From Toxorhynchites rutilus septentrionalis (taxonomy: Eukaryota; Arthropoda; Insecta; Diptera; Culicidae): 64,000 nt of DNA. A program made the position numbers and the translations under genes. Each line of letters begins with the position of its first letter. Positions within the stretch are counted from its first letter, which is position 1. The stretch spans positions 84,830,666 through 84,894,665 of the forward strand of contig NC_073745.1 of assembly GCF_029784135.1 (NCBI RefSeq). Direction: 5' to 3'. Positions 24,783 through 34,989 of this stretch are shown piece by piece. The notes under the pieces were generated by a model. The model saw only the letters and a list, made by a program, of their open reading frames with translations. It was not told the DNA's origin and made no database searches.

Positions 24783-24947
24783 TTAGCCATTCCATATCAA
24801 ACCGATATAGTGGTTCTCATATTCTTGGGAAAATTGTGGTTTTGTTCCTTATCGCAATCCGGTTTTTTTTAAATTTTTTTTAAATTTTCATTTTTGGGTG
24901 GGCCGAAAAATGAATGTTTTCCCCTTTTTCCAGAAATGACAGACACC
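24783..24947 (+). repeat. Repeat family B, truncated
   Basis: Begins 'agccattccatatcaaaccg' as in the copy at 14188 and stops where the mariner relic begins. Confidence 0.6.
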
Positions 24948-25565
24948 ATCCGCTTCAGAAACGGGTCGATTTTGTTGCGATTCAGCAGCGATTCACATGC
25001 GTCGATACGGTCAAAGATGTTTTGTTGCGTCAACGTGTGTGGCACCCATACATCGAGCTTCTTTGTGAATCCAAGCTTCTTCAAATGGTTAATAACGGTT
25101 TGATGACTTATCCCCAGCTCTTGGCCGATGCTACGGCTGCTACTATGCCGGTCTTTCTCGGCTAATTCAGCGATTTTGTCGCAATTTTCGACGACAGGCC
25201 TTCCGGAACGTGGCGCATCTTCGACGACCTCTACACCAGAACGAAAACGTTGAAACCATCGTTGTGCGGTGGAAATGGAAACTGTATTGGATCCATAAAC
25301 TGCACAAATTTTATTGGCAGCTTGAGATGCATTTTTGCCTTTGTCATAGTAGTACTGTAAAATATGTCGGATTTTCTCTTTATTTTGCTCCATATTTGCG
25401 ACACTATAACTCACGAACGACTTAACCAAACAAAACACTGTCAAGGACTATATTATAGCGCACTATAAAATACCTTTCCAACAAGCGATACAATGAATAC
25501 AACTAGAACTACGCGCTTACAACGACACCTCGCGGAAATACCGCAGGACTTTTTTGACAGCCTAA
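24948..25565 (-). pseudogene. mariner transposase, N-terminal half only
   Basis: On the minus strand an ATG at 25393 opens MEQNKEKIRHILQYYYDKGK, followed by two helix-turn-helix regions (SQAANKICAVYG...TAQRWFQRF and SIGQELGISHQTVINHL, joined by the linker GRPV) and the conserved WVPH.LTQ.N segment. The match ends at KRMV, just before the first catalytic 'TGDEKW' motif, so all three catalytic aspartates are gone. The 5' terminal repeat is present as 'ggacttttttgacagcctaa', ending at 25565. The open frame runs on into repeat-B DNA by chance. Compared with about 345 residues for mariner, 149 remain. Confidence 0.8.
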
Positions 25566-26384
25566 TGTAAGATGCACCCTCGGATACATGTAAAACGCGC
25601 TCTAATTTTCAGTCCTAATTTCAATTTACTATTCGAATATGAATATGATAATGGAACAAGTTACCATAAAATAAACGTCTTTAACCCATTTTAGGCCAAG
25701 TGTTACGTCGTTGGGGTGGGGTTTACTGTTCGGAGGTCTTCGTAGAAGAAATCACCAAGGTTCCCGATGAAATCAGCTCAAAGCTGTAAATTTATTGGTT
25801 TGAATTAATTCCACATTCCGAACTATTTTAGGGTAACAAATTTTAGTTACTTACAATTGGTCTCCTAGGTATTTTCATACAAATAAATTTAATATAATAG
25901 GGTAATTCAATTTCTGGTCTGTAAGTAGGTTTCTCAATTATAACAATTAGTTATTTAATAATGAAATTCTAATTTACTTCGAATCCTGTTTCTATTCACC
26001 ATCAAATCAAAACAATGATAAGCTGCTATTGCTCATTTTGACTCATCATTTACAACAACTGCGTCGGGGGGTACGATGATGGATTCATCGCACTAATCCG
26101 TCGTAATACCAAGCGTTCGAAAAATCGAACAGCAACTTTGATAATTTTTCATGTCTTTGCAAAGCTACCATATGGTAATGTTTTTGCATCAAAAGATAGC
26201 TTAATATATTAGCTACCACTTACTATCAAGTTCACTCAGTTTTGTATAACTTTATTGGGCAATAAATTCGATTTAGAGCAAGAATGTTTGGAACGTGTTT
26301 TTAATAAAAAACCCAATAAAATACAAAATTATGTGAACTTTTCTAATTACTTTTATAAAAGAACATACATTGCATTATGGAGCA
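25566..26384. other. No recognisable gene
   Basis: AT-rich, no repeat or coding motif recognised. Confidence 0.4.
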
Positions 26385-27112
26385 AAAATCGTTCGATTGA
26401 GCCTCATACAGGAAAATAACAACCATGTGAAAAACAGGTTGTTGGTAGTAGCTCATAATACAGAATCCATTGGAAATCCCACCAGAAACAGAGTATATCT
26501 TTCTTCGGGCGAAAACCGGATATGTAAAAGAATTAATTAGGTATAAATCCCCGCATAAGCGGAAATGCTAGTGTTTCGCCTGACCTTTGATAGTCTATAT
26601 TTTTTTCCAAAAAAGCAAACTTATTTAAAAATGTTGATTCCCACGAAAAACTACCCTATGCGAAATATCAGCTGAATCGGACTTCATTTACTAGTGTCGC
26701 ACAGCGGTCAATGTTTGAGTTTTTTGAAAACCGAAAAATCACCCAAGGGGTGATTTTTCAGGGTGATTTTTTGATGTCAAATGTCTTCATTGGCACTCTA
26801 ATCTACATACACATTATCCTTAGAAAAGCAATGTTGTTTCTCAAACTTAATCTCGTTGTAATTTCATAAATTCGTCAGACAATCTCGTTTCATGAAAATT
26901 TATAGCACTGTTTTGAAAATAACTGAGGGTAGAAACAAAGAAAGTTAAGTACAGCTTTGCGCCTAGAGAATTTAATTTAATGTAAGATATATACAAGTGC
27001 AAACCGGAGAACACTCATGACAGAAAACTTTGGATTGGAAACCAGTATATTTATTACGAATAATGTAAAGAGTACAAAAATCAGGAAAAATCAGGATCAT
27101 CAGGCATCTCTG
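26385..27112. mobile_element. hAT-like element copy 2, with foldback DNA inside
   Basis: 26385-26575 and 26805-27112 align with 15340-15490 and 15615-16008 of the complete copy (shared: 'ggtagtagctcataa', 'accagaaacagagtatatct', 'ccgcataag'). Between them, 26630-26800 matches an arm of the foldback element at 23703-24474 ('aaaaatcacccaagggg', 'ctaccctatgcgaaat'). The right end stops at 'catctctg'. The left terminus is missing. Confidence 0.6.
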
Positions 27113-27539
27113 ATTACAATCATTTGCCGGATATTCGTGTAAAACTGGAAAATATTGCATCATGTTAATCCGGTGTTTTCGCTTTTGTTCATGATAAACC
27201 TTCTGTTCGCTTCGTGGAATTTCATTCCATTGAAAGGAAAACGCTGTTCGCTTACAGGTGGTAGAATATGTATATCTCATTTCCATAGATAGGCAGAACA
27301 TAATGTAACTCCCACTGGAGCAGATGGGGGGAAGATGCAAGCGAAGAGAATAAAAGATCCTATAGCAGAGAACGCATAAATACCCGTGTAAATAGAATTA
27401 AACAGCTTATTACTCTCAGATCTTTTTGAAGTTTTTTTTTTGTTTGTTAATCTATTGCCCAACAATAGAGGCACAGGCCTTTCGATGGCATTTACTTTTG
27501 TTCGACTTAAATGCAAAAAGGATGTTTCCTCAGTTGACG

Positions 27540-27925
27540 TTCAGAATTAGCCAACAGAAGAGGTGTTGTGTTCCATCAGGACAGCGCAAGGCCACACAAT
27601 TCCGAGAGCTTGATTGGGATGTTTTAATGCATCCTTCATATAGTTCGGAACTGGCACCAATCGATTATCAGCTTTTCTCCGCATTGCGAAATTTCCAGAG
27701 TGATAAGAAATGGGGATCAAGAGAATATTTTAAAAATATTGTGCTATAGTTTTCTCCAATAAGGACCAAGACCTCTATGATAGAGACATTATGAAGCTAC
27801 CTTTAGAATGACAACAATGATAGAGACAACAAATTTTACAACAAAACGGTGCATATTTGACCTAAATCGGACAATCCGAAGCATACTAAAAATAGTTTTG
27901 AATTTCATCCAAAAATAATGGATTA
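27540..27925 (+). pseudogene. mariner transposase, C-terminal relic
   Basis: Part of the open frame 27426-27749 reads FRELDWDVLMHPSYSSELAP, IDYQLFSALRNF and KKWGSREYF. This is the mariner segment around the third catalytic aspartate (usual form YSPDLAP.DY.LF). After a stop and frame change, DQDLYDRDIMKLPLE and NGAYLT-like residues continue to the usual end. The 'HQDNARPHTS' region is degraded, and the first two thirds and the terminal repeats are missing. It resembles the copy at 54708-55996. Confidence 0.75.
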
Positions 27926-27989
27926 CTTTTTCCTCAACATAATATTGAAAAGCAACATAGACGAATTTCATGGCAACTCGTCTTAGGAG

Positions 27990-28720
27990 TTAGCTGCACC
28001 ACCTCAGATAGCAGTGAAAAAGTTGAAAAAGGCCAAATTTTTTTCTATTTTTTTTGCAAAAAAATTTAACTCAAAAACTATGATAGCTACAAAATTCTCG
28101 TCAAAATACCTACAAAATTTTGGTTTGAAAATGTAGAAAATGTAGGAATTTTCATGAAAAAATGCCAAAGTTAAAAAAAAATCGCTAAAAATATTTAAAA
28201 AATTAAAACTTATTTTTCTCAAAAGCGCATTTTAAAGGAAAAACTTAGAAAAAAATTGTTGGAAATTGTAAGAGCTATTTATATCCATTTTTTTCTGAAT
28301 TTTCAAAACATATGTTATCGAGAAAAATGAATTTTGATTTTCAAAACATTTTTTTCTCAAAGAATTTTTTAATAATTTTTTAATGTTAGATATTTTTTAA
28401 AGAAAACCTGAATAATTTGCTACATTTAATTCTTTAATCAACATTTTGTAGATTTCATAGTTTTAAAATTAAGATTATTCGAAAAAAAACTCTAAATATC
28501 AAAAAAATCCTCACACAAAATCTGTCAGACCTACAGATTTTTAGTCAAAAAATTAAATGTTGGAATTTTTTTATGTTTTCATTAAAAATATTTAAAAAAT
28601 GAAAAGAAAATAGATTGAAAAAAATATTTTGAAAATTCGAATTCATTTTTCTCGAAAACAAGTATTTTTTAATTCTTTCTTAATTGTATTTTTAATGGAT
28701 AAGAATAGCCATTTTCAATC
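27990..28720. repeat. A/T-rich low-complexity DNA
   Basis: Nearly continuous 'aaaaatttt'-type sequence with no gene. At 28804-28830 'taccgttctgaatcatattt' matches the inverted end at 34811-34864. Confidence 0.5.
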
Positions 28721-28983
28721 ACAACATTCGAAACATTCTCGATAGCTCCGAAGCATGGTGGCGATCATTGCTACCAAATTCTAGCGTTGAAGCAGATAAG
28801 TTCTACCGTTCTGAATCATATTTCGGACACTTTGTTCTAATACCATAAAATGCTTAATGCACTGGCGATATAACTATAAAATTCATATCACAATTGCTTC
28901 TTTAGAGTTATCTCTTGGTTTCACTATCATTTCATATCAGAACTACAGTTGAATTATAACATTATCGGCACAAATCTGATAAC

Positions 28984-30034
28984 TCTGGATAGCGTCGCCT
29001 CACGACCTGTTGAACACTATTAAATTGTAACGGATAGTCTTAGCTCCGTCGAAGCTATCCGTTCAGTGAGGCCGGAAAAGCACTCGCCGTACTTCCTTGA
29101 GAGAATACGAGAAATTTTGAGTGCTTTATCCAGACGCTGTTATATCATTACCTTTGTGTGGGTCCCTTCTCATTGCTCAATTCCGGGTAATGAGAGGGCT
29201 GACTCATTAGCAAAGGGAGGTGCGATTGAAGGCGATATTTATCAGCGTCAAATCGCCTTCAATGAATTTTACTCTTTAGTCCGTAAAACTACCATCGCTA
29301 ACTGGCAACGCAAATGGAACGAAGATGAATTGGGCCAGTGGCTTCACTCGATTATCCCTAAGGTTAGCCTCAAACCATGGTTCAAATGTCTGGACTTGAG
29401 TCGGGACTTTATTCGCACCTTCTCCCGACTCATGTCCAATCACTGTTCGTTAGACGCGCTACTCTTTCGTTTCAATCTGGCCGGCAGCAATATCTGCGTT
29501 TGTGGCCGAGGTTACCACGACATCGAACACGTTGTTTGGTCATGTGAGGTGTATCTTGTTGCCAGATCGAATTTAGAGAACTCCCTTCGGGCTAGAGGAA
29601 GGCAGCCCAATGTGCCGGTGAGAGATGTGTTGGCTCGGTTAGACCTTGATTACATGTCCCAAATATATGTTTTCCTTAAATATATCGATATTCGTGTGTG
29701 ATTATCCTTATACCCTCCATTTCTTCCTTTGTGAGTAATTGGTCCGCTTGCTATAAACAGGAGAATGAAATGTAAATTCACAACAGATGTACGAATAGAT
29801 TTAAGAATTGAGTGTGTGTGATTATCAACATTGTAATAATTACCTTATACCCTATCCTTTTCCTGAGAAAAATATGTCACCCTTCTAATCTCGAGTCCAC
29901 CGCGAGTAATCGGTTTCCCACATTACTAACCATAGATTTAAGAAAATTGATCATATATATAGTTTTAAAAATATATTTAAGATTTCGGCTCCTTTAAACT
30001 TATGCCTGTAAAAATAAACGAATTTATAAAAAAA
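28984..30034 (+). mobile_element. I-clade non-LTR retrotransposon, 5'-truncated (copy 2)
   Basis: The frame from 28985 gives LDSVASRPVEHY, a stop (29021), IVTDSLSSVEAIRS with the RNase H aspartate, FVWVPSHCSIPGNERADSLA (the RNase H WVP.H.G..GNE.AD.LA motif), a linker, the Cys/His segment CVCGRGYHDIEHVVWSCEV and a C-terminal tail ending at 29701. This is the end of the RNase H domain plus the C-terminal domain of an I-clade ORF2. A 3' UTR of about 310 bp ends in poly(A) at 30028-30037. The 12-bp target duplication aaatctgataac is exact (28972-28983, 30035-30046). One stop plus truncation make it non-functional. Confidence 0.85.
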
Positions 30035-30403
30035 AAATCTGATAACACTACACACTTTGTGTTTGACGTTTGCTTAGCGTGAGCACGTAGAATTTACCCG
30101 TTCATCAATATTTCAATTTCTCCCGTGTTTCATCAGTTCTCATCATCGTTAACAGTTTACTGTGATTGCTTGGTAAGTGTTTCGCAGTTGACTATAAAAT
30201 ATAATCAAGTGTAATGTAATTTTCGTTCAAAAAATTACAAAATAAAGTGTCCGAAACTTGAATCGAACTTTTTCCCTACGATTCAGTTGAAATTGATGAT
30301 ACTACAATGTGAGTTTTCAGACTTATTACGGATGCAAAGCGTAGATTCATATAATGCACCAAAATATTTTAAAATCTTGTTTAAATAATACACATGTTTT
30401 TCA

Positions 30404-30840
30404 GCTTCAGACCAACAGATAGATATGTGGGAAGTTGAATAATTAGTGAACAATGTGCAACTGGATAAACTTCTAACAGAAGAAACCCTGAATCCTCCCT
30501 ATGTTGCCGTGTATCCTGGTAATGCATCAATTCATGTTAAAAGTAAGCCTCGCGTTACTTCTGCAGTGGCCACAAGCGAGTTCTGGGATATGTTGTATAA
30601 AGAAGTAGAACCTGTGAAGAAGTTGATTGAAATGACAAAGCGCCAAAAAACATGAGGAAAAGAAAATGAAAACTGAGTTGAAACGGGAACAAAAAGAAAT
30701 CCAAACATTAGCTAAGCTGAGAAAGCAGGTAGAACGGATGGAGCAGAAAGAAAAAACTTAAAGAACTGAAAAAGACAAAAATGCTGCAAATTCAAGAATT
30801 AAGAAAGAGAAATTGGTACAAAAGGGTGATGACAAAATAG
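30404..30840 (+). pseudogene. Unrecognised broken coding sequence with coiled-coil tail
   Basis: The frame gives SDQQIDMWEVE, a stop, LVNNVQLDKLLTEETLNPPY, VAVYPGNASIHVKSKPRV, ATSEFWDMLYKEVEPVKKLI, then after a shift in an A-run KHEEKKMKTELKREQKEIQT and more Lys/Glu-rich helix, another shift, and KELKKTKMLQIQELRKRN before a TAG near 30840. The low-complexity-free first part and frame-by-frame continuity suggest a real protein of about 150 residues now carrying one stop and two shifts. I do not recognise the family. A 'tttttcag' acceptor-like site precedes it at 30396-30403. Possible origins are a decayed host gene or a transposon accessory ORF. Confidence 0.4.
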
Positions 30841-30875
30841 ATGTAATTATGTAACAAATATGAGGAATCAAGATT

Positions 30876-31034
30876 TTTTTTTATCTGTATTATAGTGACT
30901 TTCAACTCATTTCTGGTGGCTGGTTCGTCACTTTTACTTCCATTTTTGGAAGAATGTCGGGAGCGAGAATTGAACTCGTGACCTTTAGCGTGAGAGGCAT
31001 GGATGTTACCACTACGTCAGATCGCCTCCACAAA
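30876..31034 (-). mobile_element. tRNA-derived SINE with target duplication
   Basis: On the minus strand it begins 'ggaggcgatctgacgtagtg', with an A box ('acgtagtggtaaca') and B box ('aggtcacgagttcaatt'), then a body of about 80 bp and a poly(A) tail. Both sides carry gaatcaagatt (30865-30875, 31035-31045). It is nearly identical to the plus-strand copy at 40300-40448, so the family was probably active recently. Confidence 0.8.
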
Positions 31035-31045
31035 GAATCAAGATT

Positions 31046-32040
31046 CATGCTCTGATGTCTTCAATTATTTTTTTACTTTGAACAACAAATAACCTGAATT
31101 CAAATATATACGAGTAAATATCATTGAAGCAATATAAGCCTTACGATATTTTAAACAATTAAGCTACAAACAAACATCAATAAACGACAATCATTTTGGG
31201 AAAAATGGAAAATATCATAAAAGAGGTTGTTGAAAATTATTTCAAGACAATTAAAAAATCAATTGGTGGAAGTTCTATTACAATTCAACCAGCCATCAAT
31301 TGTTGTAGACAATTTTTGAAAACATTTGTGTGTGCATGGAAGGTTGCAGCACACTTTTAGATCATTTTATAGTATTAGTAATCGTACAGAAATCTAAATT
31401 GTGCATAGATCCACAAGAAACCGTTATGCAAACAGATTTTTTTTTTAAATAGTTTCCGAAGTTTGATTTTTATTTGCTTCATTTGAATAATATATGAAGC
31501 ATAAAGTTCAGATCTGTTCTGCATCATATGCCTTAAGTGCGCTACACATACAGCGTCACCGTCCCGTCAACTATTCTCTTGGACTTATTTCGCCGACGTC
31601 AAAGTTGCCGGTGATTGAGTATGTGAATGCTACCATACGATTTCCATGGGAGAATATTTGACATTTCATTCCTCTACGTTGACCAAGGATGGAATACAAA
31701 GGAGCATGATGCGATATACGATTAATCGCAAACTGCACAGATCGTAATCTGTGCAAACTGCGACTAACTATTAATCCTCTCCCATCATAACCAAATGATT
31801 TTCTCTTGATAACTCTGAGTTGACCAAAGCATTGCTAGACTGAAACTAGTTCGAATAATTGAGTTACTCTCCTTTCTCGTTCTGTTTACAACTCGTAACA
31901 AGAATTTGCTCCATGGGAATGAGTATGACGTACGCTTTATGATTCTCGCTCTCTCGTCTGGGCGTTCAATTTTCCTCTCCGAGCACATTTACCTCGATGA
32001 AACTGTGTGAGGAAAAAATGCGCTACAGCAGATAGGACGA
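31046..32040. other. No recognisable gene
   Basis: No coding motif. 31517-31560 is the left arm of a distant inverted pair (see 34811-34864). Open frames on the minus strand (31571-31988) have no recognisable domain. Confidence 0.4.
31517..31560 (+). repeat. Left arm of a 3.3-kb-spaced inverted repeat
   Basis: 'cttaagtgcgctacacatac' and 'ttctgcatcatat' are matched in reverse complement at 34811-34864 with small gaps. Possibly the terminus of an older DNA transposon. Confidence 0.5.
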
Positions 32041-32100
32041 CTTTAATGTTTAATGTTCCACAGAGGATTTCTTTAATGTTTAATGTTCCACAGAGGATTT
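32041..32100. repeat. Perfect tandem duplication of 30 bp
   Basis: Two exact adjacent 30-bp copies, each beginning 'ctttaatgtttaatgttcca'. Confidence 0.95.
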
Positions 32101-32185
32101 CTCAGATGGTGTTTAAATTCATCTACAAGAGACTACAAACAATAATCCCCCTCAAATCACTGATTTTATGAGTTAATGTAAATGC

Positions 32186-32300
32186 ATTATTGGCCAAGGC
32201 TATTACGATATCGAACACGTGGTCTTGCGAGATATATTTTTCCGCCAGCCCAAATACAGAACACTCCTTTCGGGCCCGAGTAAACTTGTGGCTAGAAAAG
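32186..32300 (+). pseudogene. I-clade ORF2 C-terminal fragment
   Basis: GQGYYDIEHVV followed, after a frame change, by residues matching SCE.Y and 'NS.RAR' of copy 2 (29520-29600). Only the Cys/His segment region survives. Confidence 0.55.
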
Positions 32301-32744
32301 ACTTTAATTAGAATTAATCAAAAACATAAATTAGCGCAAATATGCCAACATGTGTTTTTTGTGTAAGCACGTAAATATTTACTCATAGAATTTTAGGATT
32401 GTGGAACTCTACATAATTTGTAGTTTGTGGGGGGAATACTTATACAACTCAAATGGGTAATGATTATCTGCTATCACAAAGCTGACGTTTTGTTTCACTA
32501 CTGATTCATTCAAAAAATGCTTTATTTTAAAATGTTTTCTTATCCTGAGACTGGCTCACCATATTGCAATGCTACTAAAACCGTAGGCTAACTTCAAGGA
32601 TATTTTTTTTATTCATTTTCGGCGAATAATCAATAGAGTGCCGTGTTATGAAACATCAGAACAATAGCAAAAACAACATCACGATCATAAGATGTTGGTT
32701 CGGTTATTCCAGACGACATTAGAATATATTCCATCTGATCATCT

Positions 32745-32905
32745 TTAGGAAGGTTAACGACCTTCAAAGGATAAATTTATCTTGGGAACATTAAATTGAT
32801 GTCCATGTCTTCCAGTCGGACGTTTATCCGCTCTGATAATAATTGTATGGTCCTCACAAAGCATATATTCCAATGCCGTCAGTTCACTTAAATTCTTCGC
32901 ATACC
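32745..32905 (-). pseudogene. Helitron Rep/helicase N-terminal relic (minus piece)
   Basis: On the minus strand the frame contains LSELTALEYMLCEDHTIIIR followed by ADKRPTGRHGHQFNVPKIN. The pattern RADKRP...H..QFNVP resembles the conserved 'IRAD..P.GEH.RRFNAPT' segment of Helitron proteins upstream of the Helitron-like N domain. Downstream continuity is lost. The call rests on one motif. Confidence 0.4.
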
Positions 32906-32934
32906 GTTTGATGATTAAGTAGGATGTTGATAAT

Positions 32935-33105
32935 CATTTTCTGCGATACCGATTGTTCCAACAGTATTCGACAATATGGAGATTGAATACCTGAAATTAA
33001 CCAGATTCAACCAAACAAATCTGCGGACAAAGCAGTATGTACACTCAAGAGATGCAACAAGTTTGAAGGGATATGAAAAAAAAAGCATTGGTCGTTCAAT
33101 AAATC
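32935..33105 (+). pseudogene. Helitron Rep/helicase N-terminal relic (plus piece)
   Basis: The frame gives RYRLFQQYS, then after a shift DNMEIEYLKLTRFNQTNLRT and KQYVHSRDATS, then G..KKSIGRSI. This follows the Helitron-like N domain pattern 'LFQQY..DMYAKIE.ERL..IRFNQ..LR...YIHLRDA....N.GR'. It lies next to the minus-strand piece in opposite orientation, so the source element has been rearranged. No catalytic Rep tyrosines or helicase motifs remain. Confidence 0.5.
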
Positions 33106-33155
33106 TACTGTTACATATGTTGGAAGTCCACAATATATGAATAACATATGTTATA

Positions 33156-34102
33156 CAGGGTGGGCCATTTAAAGTGGAAGCATCTGGCAACCCCCTAACT
33201 TTTGACAGAGATGTCAGATTAACAAATGTCATACCGCGTTGGAAGCGTCATTTCAGTACAATTTTAACCATGGAACAATACACACCTAAACAACGCGCTG
33301 AAATTGTTCAGCTGTACATTCAAAATAACTTCTCAATTGTGTTAACTAAACGTGCGTGGAAAAATAAAAATAAAGTTAAAACATCGCCTGGAGACAACAC
33401 TATACGTCGATTATATGCCAAATTTATATCGTCTGGTAGTGTTGGTAATGCCAGTCATCTGTCCAGACAACGACCAAGACGTTTCGACGAGAATATTGAT
33501 GCCGTTCGAGCCAGTGTTGCAGAGACTCCATCGACATCAGGTCGCCATCGTTCCCAAGAGTTAGGCATCGCTCGAACCACTCTCCGACGCATAATTCGTG
33601 TTGATTTGAAAATGTTTCCGTATAAAATTCAAATGGCTCAACAACTTAACCCATCTGACTTACCACGTCGACTTGATTTTGCGAAATGGATCATCGAAAT
33701 GTTCCCCGGAAGATTAATATCGAAAAACGGCGATTATGACTGGCCACCGAGATCACCTGATTTGACGCCTCCTGACTTTTTTTTATGGGGATATTTAAAA
33801 TCCAAGGTATACACTGGTAAACCAAGGACCCTGGCTGCGCTGAAATATCGCTGCAATATCCGACAAGAAATTGCTGCCATATCGGCCGAAACATTGGGCA
33901 AAGTGATGGAAAATGCCGAAAAAATGGCACATTTTGCGGTCAAGGCCAGAGGCGGTCATTTACGAGATATCATAATCAAAAAGTAGTTAGAACAAATCTC
34001 CTTGGACCAAAATAAATGAATTTCAAAAAAAAATTTTAAAATTCCACTTCTTTACTTTGCTAATGAAAAAACAAATCCTTCCACTTTAAATGGCCTACCC
34101 TG
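33156..34102 (+). mobile_element. DD41D-type Tc1/mariner element with internal deletion
   Basis: Terminal inverted repeats of 24 bp with one mismatch: the left end is CAGGGTGGGCCATTTAAAGT (33156 on) and the right end is its complement with 'ggcctaccctg' ending at 34102. TA lies outside both (33154-33155, 34103-34104). The total is 947 bp, roughly 300-350 bp shorter than full-length relatives such as the 1285-bp copy at 58830-60114. The missing DNA is the transposase middle. Confidence 0.85.
33270..33986 (+). CDS. Internally deleted DD41D-type transposase, ORF intact
   Basis: ATG at 33270 (MEQYTPKQRAEIVQLYIQNN), chosen because the family starts there; the frame is open further upstream to 33174. 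Residues 1-115 carry the two helix-turn-helix regions (TIRRLYAKF and RSQELGIARTTLRRIIR). The sequence then jumps from RRLDFAKWIIEM to FPGRLISKNGDYDW, removing the segment with the first two catalytic aspartates. The last part, PPRSPDLTPPDFFLWGYLKS, keeps the third aspartate, and the protein ends HLRDIIIKK. In relatives the second and third aspartates are 41 residues apart (rosa/VISITOR-type spacing). The 238-codon frame is uninterrupted despite the deletion. It cannot cut DNA, but could still bind terminal repeats. Whether it is expressed is unknown. Confidence 0.75.
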   Translation: MEQYTPKQRAEIVQLYIQNNFSIVLTKRAWKNKNKVKTSPGDNTIRRLYAKFISSGSVGNASHLSRQRPRRFDENIDAVRASVAETPSTSGRHRSQELGIARTTLRRIIRVDLKMFPYKIQMAQQLNPSDLPRRLDFAKWIIEMFPGRLISKNGDYDWPPRSPDLTPPDFFLWGYLKSKVYTGKPRTLAALKYRCNIRQEIAAISAETLGKVMENAEKMAHFAVKARGGHLRDIIIKK

Positions 34103-34104
34103 TA

Positions 34105-34989
34105 TTTGCAACGAAAAACGTAACCACACAGAATTGTATTAATCAAATATGTGATCCGTGTTATCTACAAAATAAAAAAGGGTCTGAAATTCCATTGAAT
34201 TCGAAAAGTGTTTCGTGAAATCACTAATTGAATTATTATCAGAAAAAATATTTGAAGAGAAATGTGAATGTTCAGAACTATTGAAATCTAAAAAACGATT
34301 TTGGGCGGGATGAGATTCGCCCAAATCTGCTGGTAATGAAATTAATCAATTGCATCCATTACCCGTCTGCTGTTTATCGGGCGGGAGACGACAGCAAAAT
34401 AAAATCGACACGAGACTGAGTCAGCCACTCACTGCGGTCAGTGCAATAGAGAATTAAAAATCCCTCGATGAGTGTCGTAAGATTTTAGTTGATCGTCTCT
34501 TGTACACTTTCCGATCAAGAATTCATTATCCGCTTTATGGCATGGGATTAATCGTTTGTGGCTTGCACTCACGATAAACCTTGAGTAGTAGAAGCAATGC
34601 TTCGAGAGTGCCTACAGTGGGGATTCCTCTTTCATATTGCTTTTTTGAGATCTTGGTAGCTCACCGTTCCAAGTATTCTCTCTGTGTACATATGAAGGAT
34701 AAAAGAGCATCGCCTGCTGGGGGTGATTTAAAAACATCCGATTAGAGGGATATACTTATTCATTGATCGTTGAATGTGATTTTTTACCATCACTGACGTT
34801 GACTTCACAGTGACGAAACGGTGTATGTGTAGCGCACTTTAAGCGTCTGAAATATGATTCAGAACGGTATAAATGGTGAAACTTTCACATTCCAGAAGGC
34901 ATATCTTTCGTTCTTTTTCCTTCCACCACAATAACCAAGCAGGCGGAAAATCGAAAATTGGATGGCGATACGTTTCACAAATTTACATT
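34105..34989 (+). other. EndoA upstream region
   Basis: No gene recognised. A 'tataaat' motif lies at 34868-34874, just inside the right arm of the inverted repeat 34811-34864 and about 640 bp before the EndoA start codon. It could be a chance match. The rest is unremarkable. Confidence 0.35.
34811..34864 (-). repeat. Right arm of a 3.3-kb-spaced inverted repeat
   Basis: The reverse complement of this arm aligns with 31517-31560 over 'taagtgcgctacacatac' and '.tctg.atcatat'. A third partial copy is at 28804-28830. Confidence 0.5.

Noticed and set aside
33691..33943. Minus-strand open frames of 69-79 codons
   Set aside because: Shadows of the deleted transposase on the plus strand.
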